Source: Nitrogeniibacter mangrovi (lineage in GTDB: Bacteria; Pseudomonadota; Gammaproteobacteria; Burkholderiales; Rhodocyclaceae). Taken from it: a stretch of 64,000 nucleotides of DNA. Every line of letters begins with the position of its first letter. Position 1 is the first letter of the stretch. A model generated the notes under the pieces. That model was not told the DNA's origin. It did not search any database and saw nothing but the letters and a program-made list of their open reading frames with translations. Position numbers and translations under genes: made by a program. Positions 19,461-29,057 of the stretch are shown here, in pieces. The DNA is taken from NCBI RefSeq assembly GCF_010983895.1, contig NZ_CP048836.1, positions 2,356,001 through 2,420,000 on the forward strand, in the 5' to 3' direction.

Positions 19461-20831
19461 ATGCTGATGCGAATCGCACGCGTACTGGCCCTGCTGGTGA
19501 TCACCACGGTCGTGGTGTGGGCCCTCGTCCTGGGCTGGTGGCAGGCTGGTGGACACACGCCGAGCGCCTCCGAGAGCCTGCTCTACCTGGTGGCACTCCC
19601 GCTCGCGCTCGTCGGCGGCTTCATGCTCCTCAACGGTTTCATCTCCGGCCTCAAGCAGCCGCCCGCCCCCGCAGTCGCCGCGCCCGCCGCGACGACCGCC
19701 CCGGAGGCCCGCACTGCAGCGGCCGAGCGACGCTCCCAGTTGGCGGTCATCGCCGGCAGCGTCCTGTGTGCGGCGGGCGCGCAGCCCGATGCGATCCTGG
19801 CCGCGATGGCCGACGGACGGACGCCGGGCCCCGACGAGCACCTCCGGGATGCCGACGGCTTCCCGGTCTTCGCCGCGCGCGTCCCCACGATCGCCACCGA
19901 AGCCATTGTCGAAGCAATGGCCTCTCATGCCGACGTGAGCCACTGGCCCCCGAGCCTGTTGCGCCAGCTCGCCCTCCTCGAGCCGGTGCTGGACGCGTTG
20001 CACACGCCTCTGGCCGAACGACTCGAGGCCGCGGACGGAGCACATCTCGCGCTTCGGCTCCACTGGCTGCCCGACCGGATGCCGGCACCGGAGATCGACG
20101 CCACCCTGCGCGATTGGCTGCGGCACGGCATTCTGGCGGATCTCGCGCCGGATCGATGGCAGCTCCATGTGCACGGCACCGGCGATGACGCTGTCGCATG
20201 GCGCCTGATCGACGACCTCCATGGGACGCTGAATGGCGCGGCCGCGCCGACGCTGGCGGTGGTTCTGGCCACCGCATCCCACCTGAGCGAAGCCGATATC
20301 GCCCGCTGGCAGCAGGAGGGCCTGCTGTTTACCGCCGCCCATCAACAAGGGCGCATCCCCGGCGAAGCCGCGGCCGGGCTGATACTCGCCGGCACCACCC
20401 ACGCCGGCACGAAGGGTGTCCACCTGAGCCGGATCAACCAGGATGTGCGGGACAAATCCGCCGACGCGGGCGGACGCATCAGTGGCGCGCTGAGCGCCCG
20501 CCTGTGCGACGAACTGCTGACCCTCGCCGACTGTGAGGCCGCCCGTGTGGCGGCACTGGTCACCGACGCCGACCACCGCGCCAGTCGTCAGGCCGAGGCC
20601 ATCGGCCTCATCGACGAGCGTTTCGAAGCGCTCGAGCCCGCCGAACACTACATCGCACTCTCGTCCGTCGCCGGCAGCGCCGCACCGGCAACAGCCCTGG
20701 CCGCGCTGGTCTGCGCCGCCCACATGGCCGAGACCACGGACGGCCCGGTCCTGGCCCTGAGCGTCCAGCATCCGACCCAACGTGCCGCGGCCTTGCTGCA
20801 GCCAGGCGCACCCGCCCCTTCCACCTCCTGA
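19461..20831 (+). CDS. T6SS-linked membrane protein, function unknown
   Basis: 456 residues: two transmembrane helices at about 5-27 and 40-62, then a large soluble domain of about 380 residues rich in Ala and Leu. Its segments AAGAQPDAILAAMADGR, TPTLAVVLATASHLSEADI-like stretches and a late LSVQHPTQRAAALL recall the alternating sheet/helix pattern of thiolase-like folds, but I see no catalytic Cys-His-His set and do not recognise the family. It lies between paar and tssM with gaps of 18 and 14 bp, so it belongs to the secretion operon. Confidence 0.65.
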   Translation: MLMRIARVLALLVITTVVVWALVLGWWQAGGHTPSASESLLYLVALPLALVGGFMLLNGFISGLKQPPAPAVAAPAATTAPEARTAAAERRSQLAVIAGSVLCAAGAQPDAILAAMADGRTPGPDEHLRDADGFPVFAARVPTIATEAIVEAMASHADVSHWPPSLLRQLALLEPVLDALHTPLAERLEAADGAHLALRLHWLPDRMPAPEIDATLRDWLRHGILADLAPDRWQLHVHGTGDDAVAWRLIDDLHGTLNGAAAPTLAVVLATASHLSEADIARWQQEGLLFTAAHQQGRIPGEAAAGLILAGTTHAGTKGVHLSRINQDVRDKSADAGGRISGALSARLCDELLTLADCEAARVAALVTDADHRASRQAEAIGLIDERFEALEPAEHYIALSSVAGSAAPATALAALVCAAHMAETTDGPVLALSVQHPTQRAAALLQPGAPAPSTS

Positions 20832-20845
20832 TCCCGACCCACCGA

Positions 20846-23800
20846 ATGTCACGTCTTCGATCCCTGCTTCTCGATTCACGTACGCTATCGTTTCTCGGTA
20901 TCGCCGCGCTGATCGGCTTTTTCTTTCTCGGCGCCTCGACGCTGAAGCTCGCGCTCACTTGGGCCGCGATCGCCTCGGTGGTGATCCTGCTGATCTGGCT
21001 GGCGGTCTGGCTGTGGCGCCGTCGCAAGGCGCGCAAGGCCGCCGCGGAGCTGGACCAGATGCTCGACGAGCAGGCCGAGCAGGCCGCGCGTGCAGCACCG
21101 GACGATGGCACTCGCGCCGAAATCGAAACCCTGCGCGAACGCATGCGCGAAGCGGTCAGGACCATCAAGACCTCCAAGCTGGGCCAGCTGTCGGGTAACG
21201 CCGCGCTCTACGAGCTGCCCTGGTACATCGTCATCGGCAACCCGGCCGCCGGCAAGAGCACCGCGGTGGTCAACTCCGGACTCCGGTTTCCGTTCGCCGA
21301 CGGCGCCAGCAACGTCATCCACGGCATCGGCGGTACGCGCAACTGCGACTGGTTCTTCACCTCCGAGGGCATCCTGCTCGATACCGCCGGACGCTACTCG
21401 GTGCATGAGGAGGATCGTGGCGAATGGCTGGGTTTTCTCGACCTGCTCAAGCGCCATCGCCGCATGGCCCCGATCAACGGCATCATCGTCGCCGTCAGCA
21501 TTGCGGAGCTGGTGGGCAACCGCCCCGAGTTCGCGGTCGAGCTGGCCAAGAACCTGCGCCAGCGCGTCCAGGAGCTGACCGAACGCCTGGAAGTGTTCGC
21601 CCCGGTCTATGTAATGTTCACCAAGGCTGACCTGATCACCGGTTTCAATGACTTCTTCCAGGACGTGGACTGGAACGAACGCGATCGGGTATGGGGCGCA
21701 ACCCTGCCCTATCAGACGGACGAACCCAACGACGCCATCGCCCGGTTCGACCGCCATTTCGACGCGCTGTACGACGGCCTGCGCGAGATGAGCGTGGCGC
21801 AGATGTCGCTCGCACGCGGCAACACCATGCCTCCCGGGCTGCTCGCATTCCCGCTCGAATTCGCGGCGATCAAGCCGGCGCTGCGCGGCTTTCTCGCCAC
21901 CCTGTTCGAAGACAACCCGTTTCAGTACAAACCGGTATTCCGTGGCTTCTACTTCACCTCGGCGGTCCAGGACGGAGAATCGAAGAGCGCCTCGACCCAG
22001 CGCGTCGAGGAACGCTTCGGTCTCGTCGGCGACGGCCCGGCACCGACCCGGATCACCTCGAGCAACGGCTTCTTCCTCAAGGATCTGTTCTCGCGGGTCG
22101 TGTTTGCCGATCGCAACCTCGTGCGCCAGCACGCCTCGCGGCGCAAGACCCGCCTGCGGCATGCCGGCTTCGCGGCCGCGCTCGTGCTGCTCGGGCTGGC
22201 GCTGGCCGGCTGGAGCTGGTCCTTCGTCTCCAACCAGTCCCTCGTGGCCAACGTGCGCGCCGATCTGGACAAGGCGGTCCGGCTGCAGGCCGACCGCATC
22301 GACCTGCAGTCCCGCCTGGAGGCACTGGACATCCTGCAGGACCGGATCACCCAGCTCGAAGGCTTCGAAACGGACCATCCCCTGTCCCTCGGACTCGGCC
22401 TGTTCCAGGGCGACGCCCTCCTGACCAAGCTTAAGGCCGAATACTTCGCCGGTGTGCGCAGCATCATGCTCACCCCCGTGGTCGACAACCTCGAAGCCTT
22501 CCTGCGCGAGGTCAATGCCCACGCCGATGCGCTGCAACCGGTCAATCAGACCCCCGCCACCACCGGCACGCGCAAACGCACCTACGAGCGCGCCTCGGCG
22601 ACCAATGTCGAGGACGCCTACAACGCGCTCAAGACCTATCTCATGCTCTCGAGCCGCTCCCATGTCGAAGCGGGGCATCTGTCGGACCAGCTGACCCGTT
22701 TCTGGCGCGGCTGGCTCGAGAGCAATCGCGGCACCATGAGCCGCGAACAGATGATCCGCAGCGCCGAGCGGATTCTGTCCTTCCATCTGTCGCAAGCCAA
22801 CGATCCCCAGTGGCCGCTGGTGGAGATCAACCCGGCCCTGGTCGACCAGACGCGGGAAAATCTGCGCCGCGTCGTTCAGGGCATGCCTGCCGTCGAGCGG
22901 GTCTATGCCGACATCAAGGCCCGCGCCGCCACCCGGTTCTCTCCGGTCACCGTCGCCAGCGTGCTCGACGAACGCGACACCCGGCTGGTCACCGGCGCAC
23001 GCGCCATCTCCGGCGCCTTCACCGAAGCGGCGTGGAAGAGCTACGTGCGCGACGCCATCAAGGAGGCCGCCACCAACGAATTGCAAAGCACCGACTGGGT
23101 GCTCAACACCTCTGTGCAGGACGACCTGACCCTGCAGGGCAGCCCGGAACAGATCCAGAAGACCCTGACCGCCATGTACAAGAAGGACTATGCGGCCGAA
23201 TGGCAGGCCTTCGCGGCCGGCATCAGCGTCACCGGCTTTGACGCCTTCGACGCCGCGGTCGCCGGCATGAACCGCCTCGGCGATCCTCAGGACTCCCCCT
23301 TGCAACGGATTCTCAAGACCCTGTACGCCCAGACCGCCTGGGACAACCCGGCCGCGGTCAACCGGGGCCTGGCCAAAGCGCAGACCGGCTTCGTCGACTG
23401 GTTCAAGCGCTCGATCCTGCGCATGCAGCCCAGCCGCGTCCAGGTGGACCTGAACGTCTCCAGCGACAAGGCCGCGGTGGCCATGGGCCCCATTGGCGAG
23501 CGCTTCTCCGGCGTCGGCCGCATCGTGGCCGAGCGCGACGGCGCCGAGCCCTTGGTGACAGTCTATCTGAAGCAACTGTCCAAGCTGCGCACCCGCCTCA
23601 ACCAGCTCAAGAACCAGGGCGACCCCGGCCCCGGCGCCATCGCACTCATGCGCCAGACACTCGAGGGCAATGGCTCCGAACTGGCCGACACCCTGCGCTT
23701 CGTGGATGAACAGATGCTGGCGGGCGTCCCCGACACCCAGCGCAAGATCCTGCGCCCGCTGCTGGTGCGTCCACTCCTGCAGACCTACGCCGCGATCATC

Positions 23801-24586
23801 CGCCCCGCCGAACGCGAGCTGAACAAGACCTGGCTGGCGCAGGTGTTCGATCCGTATCAACACAAACTGGCCATCAAATACCCCTTCGCCCCGAACGCCG
23901 AGATCGAAGCATCACCGACGGAAATCGCCCAGATCTTCGGCCCCGAGGGCGCCATCGCCAAGTTCGTCGAACAGACCATGGGCCCGGTGGTGGTCCGACG
24001 CGGCAATACCATCGTGGCGCGTACCTGGGGCGACCTGGGCATCACCATCACCCCGGAATTCATGCGTGGGGTCGCGCGCTGGGTCGCGCCCCTCGACGGC
24101 GGGGCCGCAGGCGGCACCGGCGCCCCCCAGACCGTGTTCCAGCTCATGCCGCATCCCGCCCCGGGGACGACCGAATTCATGGTCGAGATCGACGGGCAGC
24201 AGCTGCGCTACCGCAACACCGCGGCCCAATGGGCCAACTTCGTCTGGCCCAACGCGCAGGGCACACCCGGTGCGCGCATCGTCGCCACCACCTTCGACGG
24301 CCGCTCGGTGGAAGTGGTGAATTTCCCCGGCCGCTACGGCCTGGAGAAACTCATCAATTCGGCACGACGGCAGCGCAAGCCGGAGGGCACCTTCCAGCTC
24401 GCCTGGGAGAAGGCGGGCGTCACCGTCAAGGTCGATCTGCGCATCATCAGCAGCGCGCAGGCCCAGGCCGCCAGCCAGGACAACCCGCGCGAACGCATCG
24501 ACACGCTCGCCCTGCCCCGCACCGTGGCCGGCACTCCTGCAGCCCCCGGTCCGGTTGCCCAGGCCCAGCCGGGAGCCACGCCATGA
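20846..24586 (+). CDS. tssM: Type VI secretion membrane complex protein TssM (IcmF)
   Basis: 1246 residues. Two N-terminal helices at about 14-55, a cytoplasmic NTPase domain with Walker A GNPAAGKST (about 132-140), a third helix near 440-465, then a long periplasmic part. With TssJ and TssL (not in the window) it forms the trans-envelope complex of the T6SS. Full-length for the family. It overlaps tagF by ATGA. Confidence 0.95.
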   Translation: MSRLRSLLLDSRTLSFLGIAALIGFFFLGASTLKLALTWAAIASVVILLIWLAVWLWRRRKARKAAAELDQMLDEQAEQAARAAPDDGTRAEIETLRERMREAVRTIKTSKLGQLSGNAALYELPWYIVIGNPAAGKSTAVVNSGLRFPFADGASNVIHGIGGTRNCDWFFTSEGILLDTAGRYSVHEEDRGEWLGFLDLLKRHRRMAPINGIIVAVSIAELVGNRPEFAVELAKNLRQRVQELTERLEVFAPVYVMFTKADLITGFNDFFQDVDWNERDRVWGATLPYQTDEPNDAIARFDRHFDALYDGLREMSVAQMSLARGNTMPPGLLAFPLEFAAIKPALRGFLATLFEDNPFQYKPVFRGFYFTSAVQDGESKSASTQRVEERFGLVGDGPAPTRITSSNGFFLKDLFSRVVFADRNLVRQHASRRKTRLRHAGFAAALVLLGLALAGWSWSFVSNQSLVANVRADLDKAVRLQADRIDLQSRLEALDILQDRITQLEGFETDHPLSLGLGLFQGDALLTKLKAEYFAGVRSIMLTPVVDNLEAFLREVNAHADALQPVNQTPATTGTRKRTYERASATNVEDAYNALKTYLMLSSRSHVEAGHLSDQLTRFWRGWLESNRGTMSREQMIRSAERILSFHLSQANDPQWPLVEINPALVDQTRENLRRVVQGMPAVERVYADIKARAATRFSPVTVASVLDERDTRLVTGARAISGAFTEAAWKSYVRDAIKEAATNELQSTDWVLNTSVQDDLTLQGSPEQIQKTLTAMYKKDYAAEWQAFAAGISVTGFDAFDAAVAGMNRLGDPQDSPLQRILKTLYAQTAWDNPAAVNRGLAKAQTGFVDWFKRSILRMQPSRVQVDLNVSSDKAAVAMGPIGERFSGVGRIVAERDGAEPLVTVYLKQLSKLRTRLNQLKNQGDPGPGAIALMRQTLEGNGSELADTLRFVDEQMLAGVPDTQRKILRPLLVRPLLQTYAAIIRPAERELNKTWLAQVFDPYQHKLAIKYPFAPNAEIEASPTEIAQIFGPEGAIAKFVEQTMGPVVVRRGNTIVARTWGDLGITITPEFMRGVARWVAPLDGGAAGGTGAPQTVFQLMPHPAPGTTEFMVEIDGQQLRYRNTAAQWANFVWPNAQGTPGARIVATTFDGRSVEVVNFPGRYGLEKLINSARRQRKPEGTFQLAWEKAGVTVKVDLRIISSAQAQAASQDNPRERIDTLALPRTVAGTPAAPGPVAQAQPGATP

Positions 24587-25578
24587 TGGCCGCCACCTCA
24601 GCCCAGGTCGGCGCGGTCGTGTATTTCGGCAAAGTGCCCTCACGCGGAGACTTCATCAAGGGCGCCGGCCACACCCAGCTCATCGCCACCCTGGATCGCT
24701 GGCTGTCCAGCACCATGGAATCGCTGGCCACGGATCCGCACTGGAAGCGCACCTACGACGCGGCTTCGCCCCTGCACTTCGCCTTCGTGGGCCCGCGCAG
24801 CCGCAACGCCGTCATCGGCCATCTGAGCCCGAGCCACGATGCCTCCCATCGACGGTTCCCGTTTCTCGCTGCGGCAAGCATCGAGGCCGCCGAGGGGGTT
24901 CTGTTCCGGCACGCGCCGGCGCATTTTTCCCAGTTGTGGGGGCGCTTCAAGCGCATCAGCGAACAGACCCTGCGCACCGACCAGGTCATGCCGGTGCTCA
25001 CTACCCTCCAGACGCTCGATTGCCAGGGTGAAATCGCCGCGGCCGCTCAGGGCGATCCGCTGGGCATCTTCCTGCGCACCCACACCCTGGCGCATCTCGA
25101 ACGCCTGCTTGGCGACGAGAGCCGCCCGGCCGACATCCGCCGGATCTTCATCGCACTGGGTATCCTGCTCAGCCCGCTGGCCGGAAGCGCCCGGGTCCAC
25201 ATCGAGAAGGGCCTGAGTCTGCCCCTGCCGGCGGACCCGATGTACCGCGACCTCACCGCCGCCCTGTGGATGTCCCTCGTGGCCGGGTTTCTCGCCCGCA
25301 GCCCGGTCGAGGTCCAGGTGCTCGTGGGAGCCCACGAAGGCCGGCACCGCCTGGTGCTCGGCTTCAACGGCGCCACCGCCGCGCCCTTGCTCAGCCTGTT
25401 GGCGCCCAACACCATGAACGAACACAACATCGCGCTGGACGACCCCGACTGGATCGAGACGCACCCCGAGCTGAGCAACCACTACGGCATCGCCAAACTC
25501 TCCAGCTGCCTGTGCCGCGCGGACACGGCGCTGAGCTCCGCCGTCACCATGTTCAACGAAGTCTTTCTGGGAGAATGA
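24583..25578 (+). CDS. tagF: Type VI secretion-associated protein TagF
   Basis: 331 residues. The N-terminus VYFGKVPSRGDFIKGAG is the TagF (DUF2094) signature, followed by HFAFVGPRSRNAVIGHLSPS and RRFPFLAA. In Pseudomonas TagF represses T6SS assembly post-translationally, sometimes with PppA. Here it is an unfused protein without a phosphatase domain. ATG at 24583 overlaps the tssM stop; a 4-bp overlap also links it to the next gene. Confidence 0.92.
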   Translation: MMAATSAQVGAVVYFGKVPSRGDFIKGAGHTQLIATLDRWLSSTMESLATDPHWKRTYDAASPLHFAFVGPRSRNAVIGHLSPSHDASHRRFPFLAAASIEAAEGVLFRHAPAHFSQLWGRFKRISEQTLRTDQVMPVLTTLQTLDCQGEIAAAAQGDPLGIFLRTHTLAHLERLLGDESRPADIRRIFIALGILLSPLAGSARVHIEKGLSLPLPADPMYRDLTAALWMSLVAGFLARSPVEVQVLVGAHEGRHRLVLGFNGATAAPLLSLLAPNTMNEHNIALDDPDWIETHPELSNHYGIAKLSSCLCRADTALSSAVTMFNEVFLGE

Positions 25579-26348
25579 CCATGCGCGCTGCGCTGATGAT
25601 CGGCCCCCTCGCCTGCGCACTGCTCGGTCCGCTGCCGGCGGCCGCAGCCCCGACGGATGCACCGGTTCGCGTCAGCGGCGTCGTGCCGGACGAGGCCACC
25701 CGGGCCCAGATTCTCACCCGCCTGCGGGACATCTACGGGGCCGGACGCGTGATCGATGCCATCGAGGTCGGCGGCGTGGTGCCGCCGCCCAACTGGAAGA
25801 CTCACGTGGGCAACATGCTCACACGCGACATCGCCGACATCCACGGTGGCAAGATCCATGTGGATGGCACCCGCGTCGAGCTGAGCGGCAAGGTCTCCAA
25901 CGAGGCACTCCGCCAGCAGATCGCCAGCCGGGTCGCCACGGCACTCAACCCGACCTACGTGGTGGACAACGGGCTCGTCGTCGAGGCCCGGGCGCAGGAC
26001 GTGATCGACGCCACCCTGGCCGACCGGACGATCGAATTCAAGAGCGGGTCGGCCACGCTGACCGACGCCGGCATCGCAATTCTCGACGAGATGGCCGCCG
26101 CCATCGGCCGGTTCGACGGTGCCGAGATTCAGGTGGTCGGCCACACCGACAACAGCGGCAGCCGCATGGCCAACATCGCGCTCAGCCTGGCGCGGGCCAA
26201 CGCCGTGCGCGACTACCTCGTCACCAAGGGCATCGAGGGCGGGCGCATCACCGCCCTCGGCGCAGGGCCCGACAAACCGATCACCACCAATGACACCGCC
26301 GAGGGGCGCGCGCGCAACCGGCGTATCGAGTTCCGGATCCTGAAATAG
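25575..26348 (+). CDS. OmpA-family T6SS protein (TagN-like)
   Basis: 257 residues. Signal peptide (MRAALMIGPLACALLGPL then AAAAP), a BON-like middle segment (HVDGTRVELSGKVSNEALR), and a C-terminal OmpA peptidoglycan-binding domain: EIQVVGHTDNSGSR, LSLARANAVRDYL, EGRARNRRIEF. The order tssM-tagF-OmpA is that of the Acinetobacter tssM-tagF-tagN segment, where TagN anchors the apparatus to the wall. ATG at 25575 overlaps the tagF stop; ATG at 25581 is an alternative. Confidence 0.85.
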   Translation: MTMRAALMIGPLACALLGPLPAAAAPTDAPVRVSGVVPDEATRAQILTRLRDIYGAGRVIDAIEVGGVVPPPNWKTHVGNMLTRDIADIHGGKIHVDGTRVELSGKVSNEALRQQIASRVATALNPTYVVDNGLVVEARAQDVIDATLADRTIEFKSGSATLTDAGIAILDEMAAAIGRFDGAEIQVVGHTDNSGSRMANIALSLARANAVRDYLVTKGIEGGRITALGAGPDKPITTNDTAEGRARNRRIEFRILK

Positions 26349-26360
26349 GCCTCGCCGGCC

Positions 26361-27872
26361 TCACGGAAACGCGTACGGGACCGCCCCGGGATGGCGCGGT
26401 TCCGGATAGGGATAACGCACGTTCAGCGCCACCGAGCGCCCGTCGCCCTGGGCGATGCGCACATGCTCGCGACGGAACTCACGCGCATGGGTCAGACCGC
26501 AAGAGTGCGCGATCATGTCGACCTCGTGGTTGATGTTGCGACAGTAGTGGGCCACGCGCAGGTATTTTTCCTCGACCACGAGACCGCGCTGGAGCTTGGC
26601 GTTGTGCGTGCTCACCCCGGTCGGGCAGGTGTTGGTGTGGCAGCGCATCGCCTGGATGCAGCCGAGGGAGAACATGAAACCACGGGCGGAGTTGACGAAA
26701 TCCGCCCCGGCCGCCAGCGCCCACGCCACCCGCGCAGAGGTCACCAGCTTGCCGCTGGCCACCACCCGCACCCGGTCGCGCAGACCATATTCGATCAGGG
26801 AATCGACCACCCGGGGCAGGGCCTCGTCGATGGACAGCGCCATGTGATCGGCAAGTGCCTGCGGCGCGGCACCGGACCCGCCTTCGCCACCGTCGACGGT
26901 GATGAAATCGGGCGCAAACTCCCGCCCCCGGATGCAGATCGCCTCGCACAGCTCGCTCATGAAATACCAGCCCCCGAAGGCGCTCTTCAGCCCGACCGGC
27001 TTGCCGGTGACCTCACGTATACGCGCCACCCAGTCGAGCAATTCATGGACGTCGCGAATCTCCGGATGGCGGTTCGGGCTGATGGACGCCACACCGGCAT
27101 GGATGCCACGGATTCGCGCGATTTCCTCGGTGACCTTCTGCGCCGGCAGCATCCCGCCCTTGCCCGGCTTCGCGCCCTGCGACAGTTTCAGCTCGAAAGC
27201 GCGCACATTGGGTAGCGCGGCAACCTCGCGCAGGCGCAGCTCCGACAGCTGCCCGTCTTCGTCCCGGTAGCCGTATTTGGCCGTGCCGATCTGGGCGATG
27301 AGGTCGCATTCACCCTCCAGGTGGTAGGGGCTGAGCCCGCCCTCGCCGGTATTGAGCCAGCATCCGGCCACCTTGGCCCCGCGCGACAGGGCCAACACCG
27401 CCGGGCGCGAGATGGCGCCGTAACTCATGCCGCTGATGTTCATCAGCGAGCCGGCCATGAAGGGCTGCTCGCAGAAGCGCTCGCCGATGCTCAGTGCTGG
27501 CGTGGGCAACTGATCTTCCGCGAGCACCGGGAACGGTGAATTGACGAAGAGGATCGCACCGGCCTCTTGCAGCTGGTAGGTGGACCCGAAGCCGATGGTG
27601 CCGCCCTCGTCCTTGGCCAGACGGTAGACCCAGCCGCGGGTGGCCCGGTTGAAAGGCATCTCCTCCCGATCGCCGAGGAAGAAATACTGGCGGAAATATT
27701 CACCCAGTTGCTCGAAGAAATAGCGCAGATGGCCGACAACCGGATAATTTCGCAGGATGGCATGCTGCTTCTGGGTGATGTCACGCAAGTACCAGAAGAC
27801 GATGGCCATCATGAGCACAACGACCGCGATCACCCCCAGACTGACCGAAAAAACAGTCGTCATTCCGTTCAT
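26361..27872 (-). CDS. FMN-binding glutamate synthase family protein
   Basis: 503 residues with one N-terminal transmembrane helix (about 5-28), then the FMN-binding TIM barrel of the glutamate synthase large subunit: MNISGMSYGAIS, KPGKGGMLP, ITVDGGEGGSGAAP, and the [3Fe-4S] cysteine motif GCIQAMRCHTNTCPTGV. It lacks the amidotransferase domain of GltB, so it is a stand-alone, membrane-anchored homologue whose reaction is not established. Converges on the OmpA-like gene with 12 bp between stops. Confidence 0.88.
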   Translation of the reverse strand: MNGMTTVFSVSLGVIAVVVLMMAIVFWYLRDITQKQHAILRNYPVVGHLRYFFEQLGEYFRQYFFLGDREEMPFNRATRGWVYRLAKDEGGTIGFGSTYQLQEAGAILFVNSPFPVLAEDQLPTPALSIGERFCEQPFMAGSLMNISGMSYGAISRPAVLALSRGAKVAGCWLNTGEGGLSPYHLEGECDLIAQIGTAKYGYRDEDGQLSELRLREVAALPNVRAFELKLSQGAKPGKGGMLPAQKVTEEIARIRGIHAGVASISPNRHPEIRDVHELLDWVARIREVTGKPVGLKSAFGGWYFMSELCEAICIRGREFAPDFITVDGGEGGSGAAPQALADHMALSIDEALPRVVDSLIEYGLRDRVRVVASGKLVTSARVAWALAAGADFVNSARGFMFSLGCIQAMRCHTNTCPTGVSTHNAKLQRGLVVEEKYLRVAHYCRNINHEVDMIAHSCGLTHAREFRREHVRIAQGDGRSVALNVRYPYPEPRHPGAVPYAFP

Positions 27873-28001
27873 GCATCCCCCATGTCTTGGACTCTTGGTG
27901 CCAGCCCCCTATGTAACGGGGCGTCGCGTCACGTTCTGAAGGCGAAAACGCCCCCGAGCCGGTGATAGAATGCCACGTCATCCACAGGTAACCGAATTCG
28001 A

Positions 28002-28850
28002 ATGGAATCGATCGAGCAACTCAGGGTTGAAATTCAACGCACCGTGGCAGCGGCGCTTGCGGAGGACATCGGCACCGGCGATCTGACGGCCCGCCTCATC
28101 CCGGACAGTGCCGAGGCCCGTGGCCGGGTCATCACCCGAGAGGATGCGGTGCTGTGCGGCACCGCCTGGTTCGACGCCACCTTCGCGACGCTCGATCCGA
28201 CCGCCACCATCCTCTGGCACGTGCGTGACGGCGAAGCGGTCACCGCCGGCCAGAGCCTGTGCGACGTGGTCGCCGGCGCGCGCGCCCTGCTCACCGCCGA
28301 ACGCACCGCCCTGAACTTCCTGCAGCTGCTCTCCGGCACCGCCACCCTGACCCGGCGCTATGTGGACGCGGTCGAAGGCACGCAGGCGCGCATCGTCGAT
28401 ACCCGCAAGACCCTGCCGGGCCTGCGTCTGGCACAGAAATACGCGGTCGCTGTCGGCGGCGGCACCAACCACCGCGTCGGGCTCTACGACGGCATCCTCA
28501 TCAAGGAAAACCACATCATCGCCGCCGGCGGCGTGACCGAAGTGCTGACCGAGGCGCAACGCATCGCGCCCTCGAACGTGTTCATCGAGATCGAGGTGGA
28601 GAACCTGGATCAGTTGCGCGTCGCACTCGACGCCGGCGCTCGGATGGTGCTGCTCGACAACATGACCCTGGACGAGATGCGTGAAGCGGTCGAGATCAAC
28701 CAGGGTCGTGCCGAGCTGGAAGCCTCCGGTGGCGTGAATCTCGAACGCGTCCGTGCCATTGCGGAGACCGGCGTCGACCGCATCTCCATCGGTGGCCTGA
28801 CCAAAGACACCCACGCGGTTGATCTGTCCCTGCGCCACGTCGAAGACTGA
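28002..28850 (+). CDS. nadC: Nicotinate-nucleotide pyrophosphorylase (carboxylating)
   Basis: 282 residues. It converts quinolinate and PRPP to nicotinate mononucleotide in NAD synthesis. Substrate-binding motifs VDTRKTLPGLR, GGGTNHRVGLYDGILIKENHI (read as two parts) and SGGVNLERV are all present. ATG at 28002; a TAGAAT at 27966-27971 may be the -10 but the -35 position (CGAAAA) is poor. A 45-codon membrane gene follows 18 bp downstream. Confidence 0.96.
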   Translation: MESIEQLRVEIQRTVAAALAEDIGTGDLTARLIPDSAEARGRVITREDAVLCGTAWFDATFATLDPTATILWHVRDGEAVTAGQSLCDVVAGARALLTAERTALNFLQLLSGTATLTRRYVDAVEGTQARIVDTRKTLPGLRLAQKYAVAVGGGTNHRVGLYDGILIKENHIIAAGGVTEVLTEAQRIAPSNVFIEIEVENLDQLRVALDAGARMVLLDNMTLDEMREAVEINQGRAELEASGGVNLERVRAIAETGVDRISIGGLTKDTHAVDLSLRHVED

Positions 28851-28868
28851 CCCCGCCCGGAGAGTTTC

Positions 28869-29006
28869 ATGCTGTTCGCGCTCTACTACATCTTCGCCAT
28901 CGCCGTCCTGGTGCTTCATTTCACCGGCACACTGGCGCGGCGCAACATCGAATGGCTGCTCTACGTGGTCGCGATCACCGTGTTCCCGGCAGTGATCTAC
29001 CTATGA
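28869..29006 (+). CDS. Small two-helix membrane protein (45 aa)
   Basis: ATG at 28869 preceded by GGAGAG, ending TGA at 29006. The product starts MLFALYYIFAIAVLVLHFTG, has a short polar turn TLARRNIEW, and a second hydrophobic helix LLYVVAITVFPAVIYL. It lies 18 bp after nadC and directly before a strong hairpin that overlaps its stop region, so it is the last gene of that transcript. The function is unknown. Coding is supported by the ribosome binding site, hydrophobic design and terminator placement. Confidence 0.6.
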   Translation: MLFALYYIFAIAVLVLHFTGTLARRNIEWLLYVVAITVFPAVIYL

Positions 29007-29007
29007 A

Positions 29008-29031
29008 AAATGGCACCCACGGGTGCCATTT
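29008..29031. terminator. Bidirectional terminator
   Basis: Perfect 11-bp inverted repeat AAATGGCACCC / GGGTGCCATTT with a 2-nt centre, in the 51-bp gap between converging genes. A/T ends give short T-runs in both directions. Confidence 0.75.
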
Positions 29032-29057
29032 CCGATTCCGGGCGCCTGCGACGCCGC

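Noticed and set aside
20885-23863. 992-codon minus-strand frame opposite tssM
   Set aside because: No motifs; low-complexity composition expected opposite a high-GC gene; tssM is clearly real.
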